Part shown: one piece after another, positions 1 through 9,486 of the stretch
How the letters are laid out: each line of letters starts with the position of its first letter
How positions within the stretch are numbered: position 1 is the first letter of the stretch
Notes under the pieces: generated by a model
Database searches by the model: none
Seen by the model: the letters and a program-made list of their open reading frames with translations, nothing else
Told to the model about the DNA's origin: nothing
Assembly (NCBI RefSeq): GCF_002261335.1
Contig: NZ_NEVL01000007.1
Location: forward strand, 1-64,000
DNA: 64,000 bases
Origin: Bordetella genomosp. 1
GTDB lineage: Bacteria; Pseudomonadota; Gammaproteobacteria; Burkholderiales; Burkholderiaceae_B
Reading direction: 5' to 3'
Translations under genes and position numbers: made by a program

Positions 1-663
1 CCTCGCGCAGGCGGCGCAGGGCCCAGGGCGCGAACGGCAGGCCGAGCTCGCGCGCCAGCCGCCGCGCCAGTTCGGCGGGCGGGCAGAAGCCGCGCTGCCG
101 CAGGCCGCGCCGCGACGCCGGCACGCTGGTCAGCAGCGCGCCCGCCTCGGCCAGGCCGGCCTCGCGCCACGCCTGCGCCATCAGCGCCGCCAGCGCACGC
201 CCGTCGGCCAGCCGGCCATCCTTGTAGCGCCGCACGCCCGCATCGGCCGGTGGGGCGTAGTCGACGGCGGCGACGACGCAGGCGAAGGCGGGCGGCGGAT
301 GCACACGCCGCACCAGCCCGGCGGCCCCGCCAGCGGCCGGGCACAGCGCGGGCAGCGCGCGCTGGCCGTGTAGTGCGCGCGCAGGTCGGCTGCGCACCCG
401 GGGCAGAACCGGCCTGCCCTGGCGGCCAGGCCGCACAGGGGACAGTCTGTGGATAAGCCTTGGGATAAGCGGGCGTACAACCCGGTGCAAAAGCCCGTGG
501 AAAACCCCGTGGACAAGCGCCGCGGAGCGGCGTGGTTGCTGGCTCTGCGCTCAACCGGGGCCGGCTGCCCTGCCTTCGGCCGCGCGCCCGCCCCGCGCGC
601 GCCCGCCCGCAATGCCCCTTCGCCACGCTGGCCCAGCCCGGCTGCCCGGCGCAGATGCGCCAT
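1..663 (-). pseudogene. comF: ComF-family phosphoribosyltransferase, frameshifted and cut by the window edge
   Basis: The N-terminal part has the paired zinc-type cysteines of ComF proteins (CPLCG, CPGC, CPRC, WCGVC) and runs in one frame down to about base 290. The rest of the domain (HPPPAFACVVAAVDY, then a VPASRRGLRQRGF stretch typical of ComF) continues in another frame to base 1. One base appears to be missing in a GC-rich run at about 285-303, so the first frame ends at a spurious stop at 181. This is either a real inactivating mutation or a sequencing error. ComF proteins support DNA uptake or recycling of ssDNA-derived precursors. The start is uncertain: the ATG at 663 gives a long low-complexity leader, while TTG codons near 515 and 480 lie closer to the first cysteines. 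The methyltransferase gene is divergent. Confidence 0.7.
448..519. repeat. Six-unit 12-bp tandem array resembling DnaA boxes
   Basis: Units start at 448, 460, 472, 484, 496 and 508 with an exact 12-bp period. Each has the form NNTGGANAA plus a GC triplet. The first unit, tgtggataa, is a perfect DnaA box (TTATCCACA on the minus strand); the second (ttgggataa) and the last two (cgtggaaaa, cgtggacaa) differ by one to three bases. On the minus strand the array encodes a four-residue periodic peptide (LSTG FSTG FCTG) in the comF leader. Binding by DnaA is inference. Confidence 0.7.
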
Positions 664-766
664 AATGTTCAATCCCATGCGCCCTCCCTGGCGCGCGCCC
701 GGCGGACCCGCCCCCGGGTGGATTGCATCATGCCGGCCTGCCGCGCGCAGGCCGCCCGACACCGAA

Positions 767-1696
767 ATGTCCCAGCCGCAGCAGCCCGCCATCCCCTCCC
801 TGCCCATCGTCCCGGCCGACGTCGTGCGCCAGTTCGCGCGCCGCGGCGACCTGGCCGACGCCCAGTTTCTCTATGGCGAGGTCGCCAGCCGCATGATGGA
901 CCGGCTGCGCTACATCCGGCTGGCGCCGCAGGCGCTGCTCGACGCCGGCTGCGGCGCGGGCGCGGGCCTGCCGATGCTGCGCGAGCGCTACGCCCAGGCC
1001 GAATACATCGGCCTGGACGCCTGTGGGCCGCTGCTGGCGATCGCGCGCCAGCGCCACGCCCCGGGCGGCCTGGGCGCCTGGGTCGGCCGCCTGACCGGCC
1101 GCGGGCCCGCCACGCGCTTCGTGCAGGCCGACCTGGCCAGCACCGGCCTCGAACCCGAGTCGCTCGACCTGGTGTGGTCCAACCTCGCGCTGCACTGGCA
1201 TCCCGAGCCGCACTCGGTGCTGGGCGAATGGCGCCGCATCCTCAAGGTGGGCGCACCCGCGATGTTCTCCTGTCTGGGCCCGGCCACGCTGCGCGAGCTG
1301 CGCGACGCCCTCGCCGAGGCCGGCCTCGCGACCGCCACGCCCGCGTTCGTGGACATGCACGACTTCGGCGACCTGCTGGTGGAGAACGGCTTCTCCGACC
1401 CGGTCATGGACCAGGAAACGCTCACCCTCACGTATGCCACGCCGGAACGCCTGCTCGAAGACGTGCGCGCGCTGGGCGGCAACCCGACACGCGGACGTCG
1501 CGCCGGCCTGGTGGGACGCGACTGGCGCGCGCGCCTGTGCGCCGCGCTCGAACGGCGCCGCGGCGCCGACGGCCGCATTCCGCTCACCATCGAAGTGGCC
1601 TACGGCCACGCCTGGCGCGCGGCCGCGCGCCGCAGCGCGCCCGGCGAGACCCGCCTGTCGGTCAGCGCCATCGGCGGGCGCCGCGCCGCCGACTGA
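767..1696 (+). CDS. bioC: SAM-dependent methyltransferase, BioC-like
   Basis: A 309-residue class I methyltransferase. Motif I LDAGCGAG is at residues 58-65, the acidic end of beta-2 (GLDACG) at about 82-87, and a WSNLALHWH stretch typical of BioC/malonyl-ACP methyltransferases follows. BioC methylates the free carboxyl of malonyl-ACP to start pimelate synthesis for biotin; no other biotin gene is in the window, so the substrate is inferred from family resemblance only. The ATG at 767 was chosen because the upstream in-frame sequence is low-complexity and overlaps the comF leader. A cataat sequence at 661-666 could be its -10 element. It ends just before a strong bidirectional terminator. Confidence 0.75.
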   Translation: MSQPQQPAIPSLPIVPADVVRQFARRGDLADAQFLYGEVASRMMDRLRYIRLAPQALLDAGCGAGAGLPMLRERYAQAEYIGLDACGPLLAIARQRHAPGGLGAWVGRLTGRGPATRFVQADLASTGLEPESLDLVWSNLALHWHPEPHSVLGEWRRILKVGAPAMFSCLGPATLRELRDALAEAGLATATPAFVDMHDFGDLLVENGFSDPVMDQETLTLTYATPERLLEDVRALGGNPTRGRRAGLVGRDWRARLCAALERRRGADGRIPLTIEVAYGHAWRAAARRSAPGETRLSVSAIGGRRAAD

Positions 1697-1709
1697 GCCC
1701 CGCCCAAAC

Positions 1710-1749
1710 AAAAAAAACCCTGGTCAGCTCAGCCGACCAGGGTTTTTTT
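1710..1749. terminator. Bidirectional rho-independent terminator
   Basis: An 8-bp perfect stem (ccctggtc / gaccaggg, 1718-1725 and 1735-1742) has eight A before it and seven T after it. It can therefore stop transcription from the methyltransferase on the plus strand and from ybdK on the minus strand, which converge here. Confidence 0.9.
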
Positions 1750-1767
1750 CATGGCGACACGCGGCGC

Positions 1768-3027
1768 TCAGTGCAGCCGGGGCGGCCATGCCGAGGTGGC
1801 CTCGGCCTGTGCCGGCGTCATGGGCGTGGCCAGCGCGGCCTGCAGCGGCTCCGAGGTGGCGCGGATGCGGCGGCGCACCGCGCCCTGGTCGGGGCCCTGC
1901 ACGCCGGCGTTGGCGCGATCGCCGCGCCAGGCGCGGGTCATGGACTCGACCATCAGCGGCAGCTCGCGCACGCGATGGAACTGGTTGCGCAGCCAGCGCG
2001 CGTCGTTGCCGGTGCGCAGGATCTCGTCGCGCAGCGCGGCCAGCATGTCGGCCGTGCCCATCTCCTCGGCGATCGGCATCAGGCGCGTGAACAGCGTGCG
2101 CAGATGATCCGACAGGCGCACCCGCTCGCCCGAGGGCGTGACGTAGCTGCCGTGCAGGCCGAAACGGCAGGCCTGGAAGTGGTTGCTGCGGTAGGCCAGC
2201 CAGGCCTTGGGCTCGGGCTGCGGGTCGCGCGCCACCAGCACCGCCAGGACCTGGGCGAAGGCCGCGATCTGGCAGGCGCGCTCGACCGTGAGCGGCGTGT
2301 CGCAGACGCGGATCTCGACCGTGCCGAATTCGGGCTTGGGGCGGATGTCCCAGTAAAGGTCTTTGATGCTCTCGGCCAGGCCGCTGTCGCGCAGCTGGGC
2401 CAGATGCGCCTCGAAGCGATACCAGTCGGTCACCTCGGCCGGCAGGTGACCGGCCAGCGGGAAGCTGTTGACCGCGTTCAGGCGGCAGCACGAGAACAGC
2501 GTGTCCACGCCCTCGCAGTAGGGCGAGGAGGCCGACATGGCGATGAAGTGCGGCACGTAGGGCGAGAGGCCCTGCACCAGGCGGATCGCCTCGTCGCCCG
2601 ACTTCACGCCCAGGTGGATGTGCTGGCCGAAGACGGTGAACTGGCGCGCCAGGTAGCCGTACATCTCGGCCAGGTACTGGAAGCGCGGGGTGTCGGAAAT
2701 GGCGCGTTCCTGCCAGCGCATGAACGGGTGGGCGCCGCCCCCCGCCACGCCCACGCCGACCGCGTCGGCGGCCTCGCACAGGGCGTCGCGCATCTCGCGC
2801 ATCTCGGCCAGCAGGCCCACCGGGTGTTCGTGGACCGAGGAGTTCAGCTCGATCATGGAGCGGGTGATTTCGGGTTTGACCCGGTCGGCGATGGGATGGT
2901 TGGCCAGCTGGGCCAGCAATTCATCGGAAGCGGCGGTGAGGTCAAAGCTGCGCGGATCGATCAGCTGCAGCTCGAGTTCGATGCCCAGCGTATTGGGGGC
3001 CGACGAAACGAACGGGATCTGGTCCAT
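1768..3027 (-). CDS. ybdK: YbdK-type carboxylate-amine ligase (glutamate-cysteine ligase family 2)
   Basis: A 419-residue protein of the GCS2 family, whose E. coli member YbdK has weak glutamate-cysteine ligase activity; the natural substrate here is unknown. The N-terminal GIELELQL, the [10 protein letters not shown] stretch and FGQHIHLGV fit the ATP- and metal-binding core of the family. The start at 3027 has a clear gaaggagt Shine-Dalgarno; an upstream in-frame ATG at 3168 lacks family-like sequence. The C-terminal 50 residues are low-complexity. It stands alone on the minus strand and shares its terminator with the converging methyltransferase gene. Confidence 0.85.
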   Translation of the reverse strand: MDQIPFVSSAPNTLGIELELQLIDPRSFDLTAASDELLAQLANHPIADRVKPEITRSMIELNSSVHEHPVGLLAEMREMRDALCEAADAVGVGVAGGGAHPFMRWQERAISDTPRFQYLAEMYGYLARQFTVFGQHIHLGVKSGDEAIRLVQGLSPYVPHFIAMSASSPYCEGVDTLFSCCRLNAVNSFPLAGHLPAEVTDWYRFEAHLAQLRDSGLAESIKDLYWDIRPKPEFGTVEIRVCDTPLTVERACQIAAFAQVLAVLVARDPQPEPKAWLAYRSNHFQACRFGLHGSYVTPSGERVRLSDHLRTLFTRLMPIAEEMGTADMLAALRDEILRTGNDARWLRNQFHRVRELPLMVESMTRAWRGDRANAGVQGPDQGAVRRRIRATSEPLQAALATPMTPAQAEATSAWPPRLH

Positions 3028-3616
3028 GTCCGACTCCTTCATCTTGGGGTTGTGTAGGGTGCGCCGTTCGGCCTTGAGGCCCGGTGACTTCCCGGGGGGC
3101 ACTGACGGGCGTCTGTTGAATGCATGATAGCCGCTGGTTTGTGGCAAAAAGACGGAAATTCGTGACATTTATGCGCAAACCACTTACAGCTGCTTTTCTC
3201 CATAGTGCGACGCAAGTTAGCGAGCACTCACACTCTAGCGTTGGTGCGCGTCCTGGCTGAGCGGTTTACGTAAAGCCTTTATTGGCGCGGGTCTTGAAAC
3301 CCACTGAAATCAGATGACTGGCCATATTCGATATGCCCCCATTTTTCCGGGACCGGGTCCGGTCGGGATTGATAGCCCCAGGCGTCGTAACAGGATGGCG
3401 TGGGGGTAACCAATGCTTAGTGGTGACACCGCGCCGATACCGGGCGGCGACGGGAGATAGCAAGCGACGTGCCACCGCGCCCGCGCCCGCCGTGCATGTC
3501 GCGCGGATCACGGCGCGCCGCGCGGCCATGACGGCGCGCCGGACGGGGCAGGGTTCGCAAGAATGAGAGAGGATGCACCGCCCCGCCATCGGGGGCCGGC
3601 GCCGAGGGCGGCGGGC
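3028..3616. other. 589-bp intergenic stretch between ybdK and trkH
   Basis: This holds the ybdK 5' region. The part at 3128-3330 is clearly less GC-rich than its surroundings, as expected for promoter DNA reading into ybdK. Short ORFs exist on both strands (for example 3333-3566 plus and 3266-3589 minus), but none has a good ribosome-binding site or recognisable protein sequence. I see no RNA gene or large repeat. Confidence 0.5.
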
Positions 3617-5086
3617 CTACTTGCGCCAGAACCAGGGGGTGAAGAGCACCAGCACCGTGAGCAGCTCCAGGCGGCCGATCAGCATGCCGAAGGTGCAGAC
3701 CCAGGTCTGGAAGTCGGTGAGCGAGCCGAAGTTGCCCATGGGCCCCAGCGCGCCGAGCGCGGGCCCGGTGTTGTTGATCATTGCCATGACCACCGAGAAC
3801 GCCAGCGTCAGGTCCATGCCGGACAGCAGCAGCAGGCTGCTCAGCACGCCCACCGAGAGCCCGTAGACCAGCATGAAGGCCAGCACCGAGGACATCACGC
3901 GCGAATCCACGATGCGCTGCCCGATCCGCACCGGGCTCACCGCGTGGGGGTGCAGCATCGTGACCAGCTCGTTGCGCGCCTGCTTGATCAACAGCATCAC
4001 GCGGATCATCTTGATGCCGCCGCCCGTGGACCCGGCCGAGGTGGCGAAGGCCGACAGCAGCAGCATGGTGAGCGGCGCGAACAGCGGCCAGGCGGTGTAG
4101 TCGACGTTGGCGTAGCCGGTCGTGGTGGCGACCGAGATGGTGTTGAACATGCCGTAGCGCAACGCCGTGAGCGGGTCGGTGTAGACGTGCTTGAGCAGCA
4201 GGAACAGCGAGATCGTCAGCCCGGCGCCCAGCACCAGCACCAGATACGGAATGGTCTGGGGACAGTCGAGATAGGGCCGCAGGCTGCGCGAGCGCAGCGC
4301 GTTGAAATGGGTGGCGAAGTTGATGCCGGAGATCAGCATGAACACGATCGCGACCATCTCCACCGCCACCGAGTCGAAATGCAGGAAGCCGTCGTCGTAG
4401 GTCGAGAAGCCGCCCAGGCCCATCGTGGTGGCCATGTGGCACCAGGCGTCGAACCACGACAGCCCGACCGCGCGATACGACAGCAGGCACAGGATGGAAA
4501 AGCCGAAATAGACCGCGTAGAGCGCCTTGGCGGTGCCGGCGATGCGCGGCGTCAGGCGCTCGTCCTTCATCGGGCCGGGCTGCTCCGCGCGCACCACCTG
4601 GTGCCCGCCCACGCCCAGCAGCGGCAGGATCGCGACCGCCAGCACCAGGATGCCCATGCCGCCGATCCAGATCAGCGTGGCGCGCCACAGATTGATCGAG
4701 CGCGGCAGGTGGTCCAGGCCGGTCAGCACGGTGGCGCCGGTGGTGGTGAGGCCCGACATGGCCTCGAAATAGGCATCGGTGAACGAAAGCGGCTGGCCCG
4801 CGCCATGGAAATACAGCAGCAGCGGCAGCGCGGCCAGGAGCGGCAGGCCGGCCCAGACCGTGGTCACCAGCAGGAAGCCGTCGCGCGCATGCAGCTCGCG
4901 GCGCCAGCGGTGCGTCAGCAGCCAGACGCCGCCGCCGATGCCCAGCGCGATCAGGAAGCCCTCGAGAAAGGCGGTGAAGCCGTCGTCGCCGCCGAACCAG
5001 GCCAGCCCGAGCGGGATCAGCATGGTGAGGGCGAACACCACCATGGTGAGGCCCAGCACGTAGAAAGTGGCCAGCAGGCGCTTCAT
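3617..5086 (-). CDS. trkH: Trk potassium uptake protein TrkH
   Basis: A 489-residue inner-membrane K+ channel subunit that works with the cytosolic gating protein TrkA. The four pore loops of the TrkH/KtrB fold are visible: TTTGAT at 114-119, TTMGLGGFST at 220-229, SVATTTGYANVDY further on, and INNTGPALG near the C-terminus, each with the filter glycine. About ten hydrophobic segments are present. The start (ATG, revcomp of 5084-5086) lies 16 bp after the trkA stop, so the two are co-transcribed as the last genes of the rsmB-to-trkH operon. Confidence 0.95.
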   Translation of the reverse strand: MKRLLATFYVLGLTMVVFALTMLIPLGLAWFGGDDGFTAFLEGFLIALGIGGGVWLLTHRWRRELHARDGFLLVTTVWAGLPLLAALPLLLYFHGAGQPLSFTDAYFEAMSGLTTTGATVLTGLDHLPRSINLWRATLIWIGGMGILVLAVAILPLLGVGGHQVVRAEQPGPMKDERLTPRIAGTAKALYAVYFGFSILCLLSYRAVGLSWFDAWCHMATTMGLGGFSTYDDGFLHFDSVAVEMVAIVFMLISGINFATHFNALRSRSLRPYLDCPQTIPYLVLVLGAGLTISLFLLLKHVYTDPLTALRYGMFNTISVATTTGYANVDYTAWPLFAPLTMLLLSAFATSAGSTGGGIKMIRVMLLIKQARNELVTMLHPHAVSPVRIGQRIVDSRVMSSVLAFMLVYGLSVGVLSSLLLLSGMDLTLAFSVVMAMINNTGPALGALGPMGNFGSLTDFQTWVCTFGMLIGRLELLTVLVLFTPWFWRK

Positions 5087-5102
5087 GAGGGCATCCGCAG
5101 CG

Positions 5103-6482
5103 TCAGAAGAACGAGGCCGAGACCTGGAACAGCTTTTCGACCCGCGGCATCTGCTGCCGGCTGGGCACGAACACGATCACGTGGTCGTCGGATTCGATCT
5201 CGGTGTCGCCATCGGGCAGGATGATCTCGTCGCCGCGCACCATGGCGCCGATGGTGGCGCCCTTGGGCAGCCGGATCTCGCCGACCTTGCGACCCACCAC
5301 CTTGGAGGTCGAGCGGTCGCCGTGCGCGATGGCCTCGAGCGCCTCGGCCACGCCCTGGCGCAGCCGGTGCACCGCCACCACGTCGCCGCGCCGCACGTGG
5401 CGCAGCAGCTCGCTCATGGTGGCCTGCGACGGCGACACCGCGATGTCGATATGGCTGCCCTGCATCAGCTCGCCATAGGCGGCGCGATTGATCAGCGCGA
5501 TCACCTTGCGCGCGCCCATGCGCTTGGCCAGCAGCGACGACATGATGTTGTCCTCGTCGTCGCTGGTGAGCGCGAGCCAGGTGTCCATGTCTTCGATGTT
5601 TTCGCTTTCGAGCAGCGCCTCGTCGGTGCCGCTGCCGTGCAGCACCAGCACGCTGCTGGGCAGCTCCGCGGCGAGGTATTCGCAGCGCTGGGCGCTGCGC
5701 TCGATGATGCGCACGCTGTAGTTTTCTTCGGCCAGCTGGCGCGCCAGGCGCAGGCCGATGTTGCCGCCGCCGGCGATCATCACGCGGCGCACGCTGCGCT
5801 CGGCCTCGCGCAGCTGGCGCACGGCGCGGCGCGCGTGGCGCGTGTCGACCACCAGCACCACCTCGTCGCCCGGCGCGATCACGGTGCCCTCGCCCGCGTG
5901 CAGCGGCCGGCCATCGCGCAGGACGTCGACCACGCGCGCCTTCACGTCGGGCCAGACCTCGCGCAGGCGTTCGATGGAATGGTGCGCCATGGGGCTGCCG
6001 CTGCCGACCCGCACCGTCACGGCGCTGACCCGGCCGTCGGCGAATTCCACCACCTGCAGGGCTTCGGGGAATTCGATCAGGCTGTGGAGGTAGTTGGTGA
6101 CGCTGCGCTCGGGGCTGATGAGGGCGTCGATGCAGAAGCCCTCTTCGCCCATCAGCTCGGGATGGTCGGGAAACTCGGCCATGCGGATGCGGGCGATGCG
6201 GCGCGGCACATTGAACAGCTGGCGCGCGATCTTGCACGTGACCATGTTGACCGAGTCGGAGGCCGCACAGGCGATCAGCAGGTCGGTGTCTTCGGCGCCG
6301 GCGGCCGCCAGGGTGGAGACCTGGGTGGCGTCACCCGACACCACCCGCAGGTCGTAGCGCTCCTGGAGATAGCGCAACTGGGCGGGATCGGCATCGATCA
6401 CCGTGATGTCGTTCTGCTCGGACACCAGGTTTTCGGCCACGCTGGTGCCAACGCGGCCGGCGCCCACGATCAGGATCTTCAT
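5103..6482 (-). CDS. trkA: Trk system potassium transporter TrkA
   Basis: A 459-residue cytosolic NAD(H)-binding regulatory subunit of the Trk K+ channel. It has the duplicated architecture of TrkA: an N-terminal Rossmann domain beginning IVGAGRVGTSVAENL, a TrkA_C domain, a second Rossmann domain with IAGGGNIGLRLARQL at mid-protein, and a second TrkA_C domain ending ASFF. The start MKILIVG at 6482 overlaps the ntrX stop by 4 bp (ATGA), implying translational coupling to the response regulator. Confidence 0.95.
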   Translation of the reverse strand: MKILIVGAGRVGTSVAENLVSEQNDITVIDADPAQLRYLQERYDLRVVSGDATQVSTLAAAGAEDTDLLIACAASDSVNMVTCKIARQLFNVPRRIARIRMAEFPDHPELMGEEGFCIDALISPERSVTNYLHSLIEFPEALQVVEFADGRVSAVTVRVGSGSPMAHHSIERLREVWPDVKARVVDVLRDGRPLHAGEGTVIAPGDEVVLVVDTRHARRAVRQLREAERSVRRVMIAGGGNIGLRLARQLAEENYSVRIIERSAQRCEYLAAELPSSVLVLHGSGTDEALLESENIEDMDTWLALTSDDEDNIMSSLLAKRMGARKVIALINRAAYGELMQGSHIDIAVSPSQATMSELLRHVRRGDVVAVHRLRQGVAEALEAIAHGDRSTSKVVGRKVGEIRLPKGATIGAMVRGDEIILPDGDTEIESDDHVIVFVPSRQQMPRVEKLFQVSASFF

Positions 6483-7171
6483 GTGCCTCGCTTGCGCGCG
6501 GATTCGATGCCGAGTTGTTTGAGCTTGCGATAGAGGTGGGTGCGTTCGAGGCCGGTGCGCTCGGAAACGCGCGTCATGCTGTGGTTTTCGCGAACCAGGT
6601 GATATTCGAAGTAGATGCGTTCGAATTCGTCGCGGGCCTCGCGCAGCGGCTGGTCGAGCGAGATGCTGCCGAGCTGGCCGGTGTTGGCCACCGGCGCCTC
6701 GCCGTTGACCACGGGGGCCACGGGCGCGGGATCGAGCTCGTCTTCGAGCGGCACGGCGGCCACCGGGGCGGCGGCGTGCGGCGCCGGCGCGGCCGCATGC
6801 GGCGCACGGCCGCGCGCCAGGCCGGCGGCGATGGTCTTGAGCAGACGCTGGAGGGTGATGGGCTTTTCGAGGAAATCCATCGCGCCGATACGCGTGGCCT
6901 CGACCGCGGTATCGATGGTGGCGTGGCCACTCATCATGATGACCGGCATGTCGAGCATGCCTTGCGAAGCCCACTCCTTGAGCAGGCTCACGCCATCGGT
7001 ATCGGGCATCCAGATGTCGAGCAGAACCAGGTCAGGGCGCGAGCGTAGCCGCGCGGCACGAGCCTGCGCGGCGTTCTCGGCGAGTTCGACCGTGTGTCCC
7101 TCGTCGTAAAGGATCTCGGACAACAGCTCGCGAATGCCAACTTCGTCGTCGACCACCAGAATTCTGGCCAT
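6479..7171 (-). CDS. ntrX: NtrX-like response regulator lacking the AAA+ domain
   Basis: A 230-residue regulator. An N-terminal receiver domain has the acidic pocket D8/D9, phospho-acceptor D52 (LLDIWMP), the MSGHA stretch and EKPI lysine. An Ala/Pro-rich linker (about 120-165) is followed by a Fis-type helix-turn-helix (TRVSERTGLERTHLYRKLKQLGI). Classical NtrX is about 450 residues with a central sigma-54 AAA+ ATPase; that domain is absent here, so it cannot activate sigma-54 promoters in the usual way. It sits directly downstream of its sensor ntrY and overlaps trkA. Confidence 0.85.
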   Translation of the reverse strand: MARILVVDDEVGIRELLSEILYDEGHTVELAENAAQARAARLRSRPDLVLLDIWMPDTDGVSLLKEWASQGMLDMPVIMMSGHATIDTAVEATRIGAMDFLEKPITLQRLLKTIAAGLARGRAPHAAAPAPHAAAPVAAVPLEDELDPAPVAPVVNGEAPVANTGQLGSISLDQPLREARDEFERIYFEYHLVRENHSMTRVSERTGLERTHLYRKLKQLGIESARKRGT

Positions 7172-7182
7172 AAACCTCTCAC

Positions 7183-9486
7183 CTATTGCGTAGCCGCATT
7201 ATGCTTTTCTTGCAAGGTCGCGTCCATAGTATCGGCCGCGGGCGCCAAGCGGGTCAACAGAATGGAAACCCGCGCGCCGCCTTCCTTGCGGTTGGCAAGA
7301 TCGATACGCCCGCCGTGCTCCTCCACGATCTTGCGCACGATGGCTAATCCTAACCCAGTACCGTGAGCCTTTGTCGTGATATAGGGCTCGAAGGCGCGCT
7401 GAATCACCTGTGGCGCGAATCCCGGGCCCGTGTCGGCCACCGTGAAACGCACCGCGCAGCGCTCCGACCCATCGGCCTCGCTGCTGCGCATGACTTGCGT
7501 GCCCACCCGCACGCGGCCTTCGCGGCCCTGTTCGGCCACCGCGTCGCGGGCATTGGCCAACAGATTATGAATGACTTGGCGCAACTGCGTCGGATCGCCC
7601 TCGATACGCGGCAGATCGGGCGCGAGCTCCACGTCGAACTGGAAGGCCGCGGCGGCGCTGCCCTTGCCCTCGCCGGGCTCCCAACCATAGAGCGCCAGCA
7701 CGTCGGCGACCAGGCCGTTGAAGTCGACCGGCTGCATCACGGCCGGCGGGGTGCGCGCGTATTCGCGGAAGTCGTCGACCATCTGCTTGAGCGAGCCGAC
7801 CTGGTTGACGATGGTGTTGGTGGCGCGGGTCAGCAGCTGCGCATCGGCCGGCTCGAGCCGGTCGGCCAGCTTCATGGCGAGACGCTCGGCCGACAGCTGG
7901 ATCGGCGTGAGCGGGTTCTTGATCTCGTGGGCCAGGCGGCGCGCCACCTCGCCCCAGGCCATGGTGCGGTTGGCCGAGATCACTTCCGTGATGTCGTCGA
8001 ACACCACCAGGTAGCCGTTGCCGCGGCCGTCCACCTTGAGGTGCGTGCCGCGCGCCAGCAGCGTGATCGGGGCCACGCCGGGCTCCTGCGCCGGGGCGAT
8101 CTCGAATTGCTGTTGCCAGTGCAACCGTTCCGAACCCACCGCCGCGTGGTTGGCGAAGGCCTGGCGGATGATGTGCGCCAGTTCCAGCATGCCGTCGGCG
8201 GTTTCGAGCGGCCGGCCGATCACCGAGCGCAGGTCGGCCTGCAGGATCGCCTGCGCCCCCTGGTTGACCGTGGTGACGCGGAAGCCCTCGTCGAAGGCGA
8301 TCACGCCCGACGACAGATTGGCCAGCACGCTTTCGAGATAGACGTTGGAGCGCTCGAGCTGGCGCCGGTTGCTCTCGACCATCTGGCGCGCCTCGTCGAG
8401 CTGGCGCGTCATCGCGTTGAACGAGCGGGTCAGCTGGCCGACCTCGTCGCGCTCGGGCGGCTCGGGCAGCGGCCGGTAGTCGCCCACGCTCACCGCCTGC
8501 GTGCCGGCGGCCAGCGACAGCAGCGGCCGCACCAGCCGCTTGGCGTGCGACAGCGCCACCGCGATCGCGGCGAAGGTGGCCAGCAGCAGCGCCAGCGTCA
8601 GCGTGATGCCGTAGAGCTTGCGCAGGCCCAGGCGCGACAGCGCGAGCTCCTGGTAGTCGCGAAAGCCCTGCTGCACGCGGTTGGCGTTGTGGGCGATCTG
8701 CTCGGGCACGTTCTGCACCAGCTGCAGCCAGCGCGGCTCGACCGACATGCCCAAGGGCGAGTCGAAGCGCACCGGCGCCGACAGCGCGATCACCACGCGC
8801 AGGTGCAGCCCGCCTTCGGAGCCCGGGATCGCCGGGTCGTCGGCCTCGGCCGCCGAGTAGCCGCGCGAGAGCCGCAGCTGGTTCAGCACCTCAGGCGGCA
8901 CCGAGGGCGGCAGCAGCTGGCCGTATTTATTGGTGGAAAACGCCACCGGCCGGCCGCTGCCGGTGAACACCAGGGCCTCCTGCACGCCGTTGTTCTCGCG
9001 CAGGCGCGTGAGCGAGGCCGGGACCTCGGCGTCCGACATGTTGTTGAGCTCGACCGCCATCGCGCGGGCGCGGGCGTCGAGATCGGCGAGCTGCGAATCG
9101 AGCGCGGCGCGGCCGAGGTTCAGGCCGGATTCGAGCGCGCTGTCGACCCGCACGTTGAACCACGACTCGATCGAGCGGCCCATGAACTGCACCGACAGCG
9201 TGTAGATCAGCACGCCGGGGACCACGCCGATCAGCGCGAACGCCAGCGCGAAGCGGGCGGTCAGGCGCGCCCCGAACTGGCGCCGCCGGATCTGGCGCAC
9301 CAGCCGCACGCTCAGCGCCACCACCCAGATGAACAGGGTCAGCGCGAACACGCCGTTGAGGATCAGCAGCGCGTCGTAGTACTGCGCGAAGCGGGACGCG
9401 TTGCCGGTGGACCAGGCGAGCAACCCGAGCAGGCCGAGTCCGCTGATGGCGCCGACGATCAGCGCCAGCCGGAGCAGAAGTCTCAT
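7183..9486 (-). CDS. ntrY: NtrY-like membrane sensor histidine kinase
   Basis: A 767-residue sensor kinase. The N-terminus has three hydrophobic segments (about 6-28, 36-60 and 80-105). A periplasmic or extended sensing region, another membrane segment near 290-310, HAMP, PAS and a HisKA domain with the phospho-histidine motif RLAHEIKNPLTPIQLSAERL follow, then a HATPase domain with NLLANARDAV, DTGPGFAP and GTGLGLAIVRKIVEEHGG. Start ATG at 9486 overlaps the DUF4390 gene by 4 bp. The signal sensed is not evident; NtrYX systems are linked to nitrogen, redox and envelope control in other bacteria. Confidence 0.9.
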   Translation of the reverse strand: MRLLLRLALIVGAISGLGLLGLLAWSTGNASRFAQYYDALLILNGVFALTLFIWVVALSVRLVRQIRRRQFGARLTARFALAFALIGVVPGVLIYTLSVQFMGRSIESWFNVRVDSALESGLNLGRAALDSQLADLDARARAMAVELNNMSDAEVPASLTRLRENNGVQEALVFTGSGRPVAFSTNKYGQLLPPSVPPEVLNQLRLSRGYSAAEADDPAIPGSEGGLHLRVVIALSAPVRFDSPLGMSVEPRWLQLVQNVPEQIAHNANRVQQGFRDYQELALSRLGLRKLYGITLTLALLLATFAAIAVALSHAKRLVRPLLSLAAGTQAVSVGDYRPLPEPPERDEVGQLTRSFNAMTRQLDEARQMVESNRRQLERSNVYLESVLANLSSGVIAFDEGFRVTTVNQGAQAILQADLRSVIGRPLETADGMLELAHIIRQAFANHAAVGSERLHWQQQFEIAPAQEPGVAPITLLARGTHLKVDGRGNGYLVVFDDITEVISANRTMAWGEVARRLAHEIKNPLTPIQLSAERLAMKLADRLEPADAQLLTRATNTIVNQVGSLKQMVDDFREYARTPPAVMQPVDFNGLVADVLALYGWEPGEGKGSAAAAFQFDVELAPDLPRIEGDPTQLRQVIHNLLANARDAVAEQGREGRVRVGTQVMRSSEADGSERCAVRFTVADTGPGFAPQVIQRAFEPYITTKAHGTGLGLAIVRKIVEEHGGRIDLANRKEGGARVSILLTRLAPAADTMDATLQEKHNAATQ

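Noticed and set aside
449-766. Longer BioC-like protein starting at 449
   Set aside because: The extra 106 residues come from the 12-bp repeat and the comF leader, and are low-complexity; the ATG at 767 gives the family length.
3266-3589. Small genes on either strand in the ybdK-trkH gap
   Set aside because: No ribosome-binding site, no recognisable sequence and Arg/Ala-rich composition typical of chance frames.
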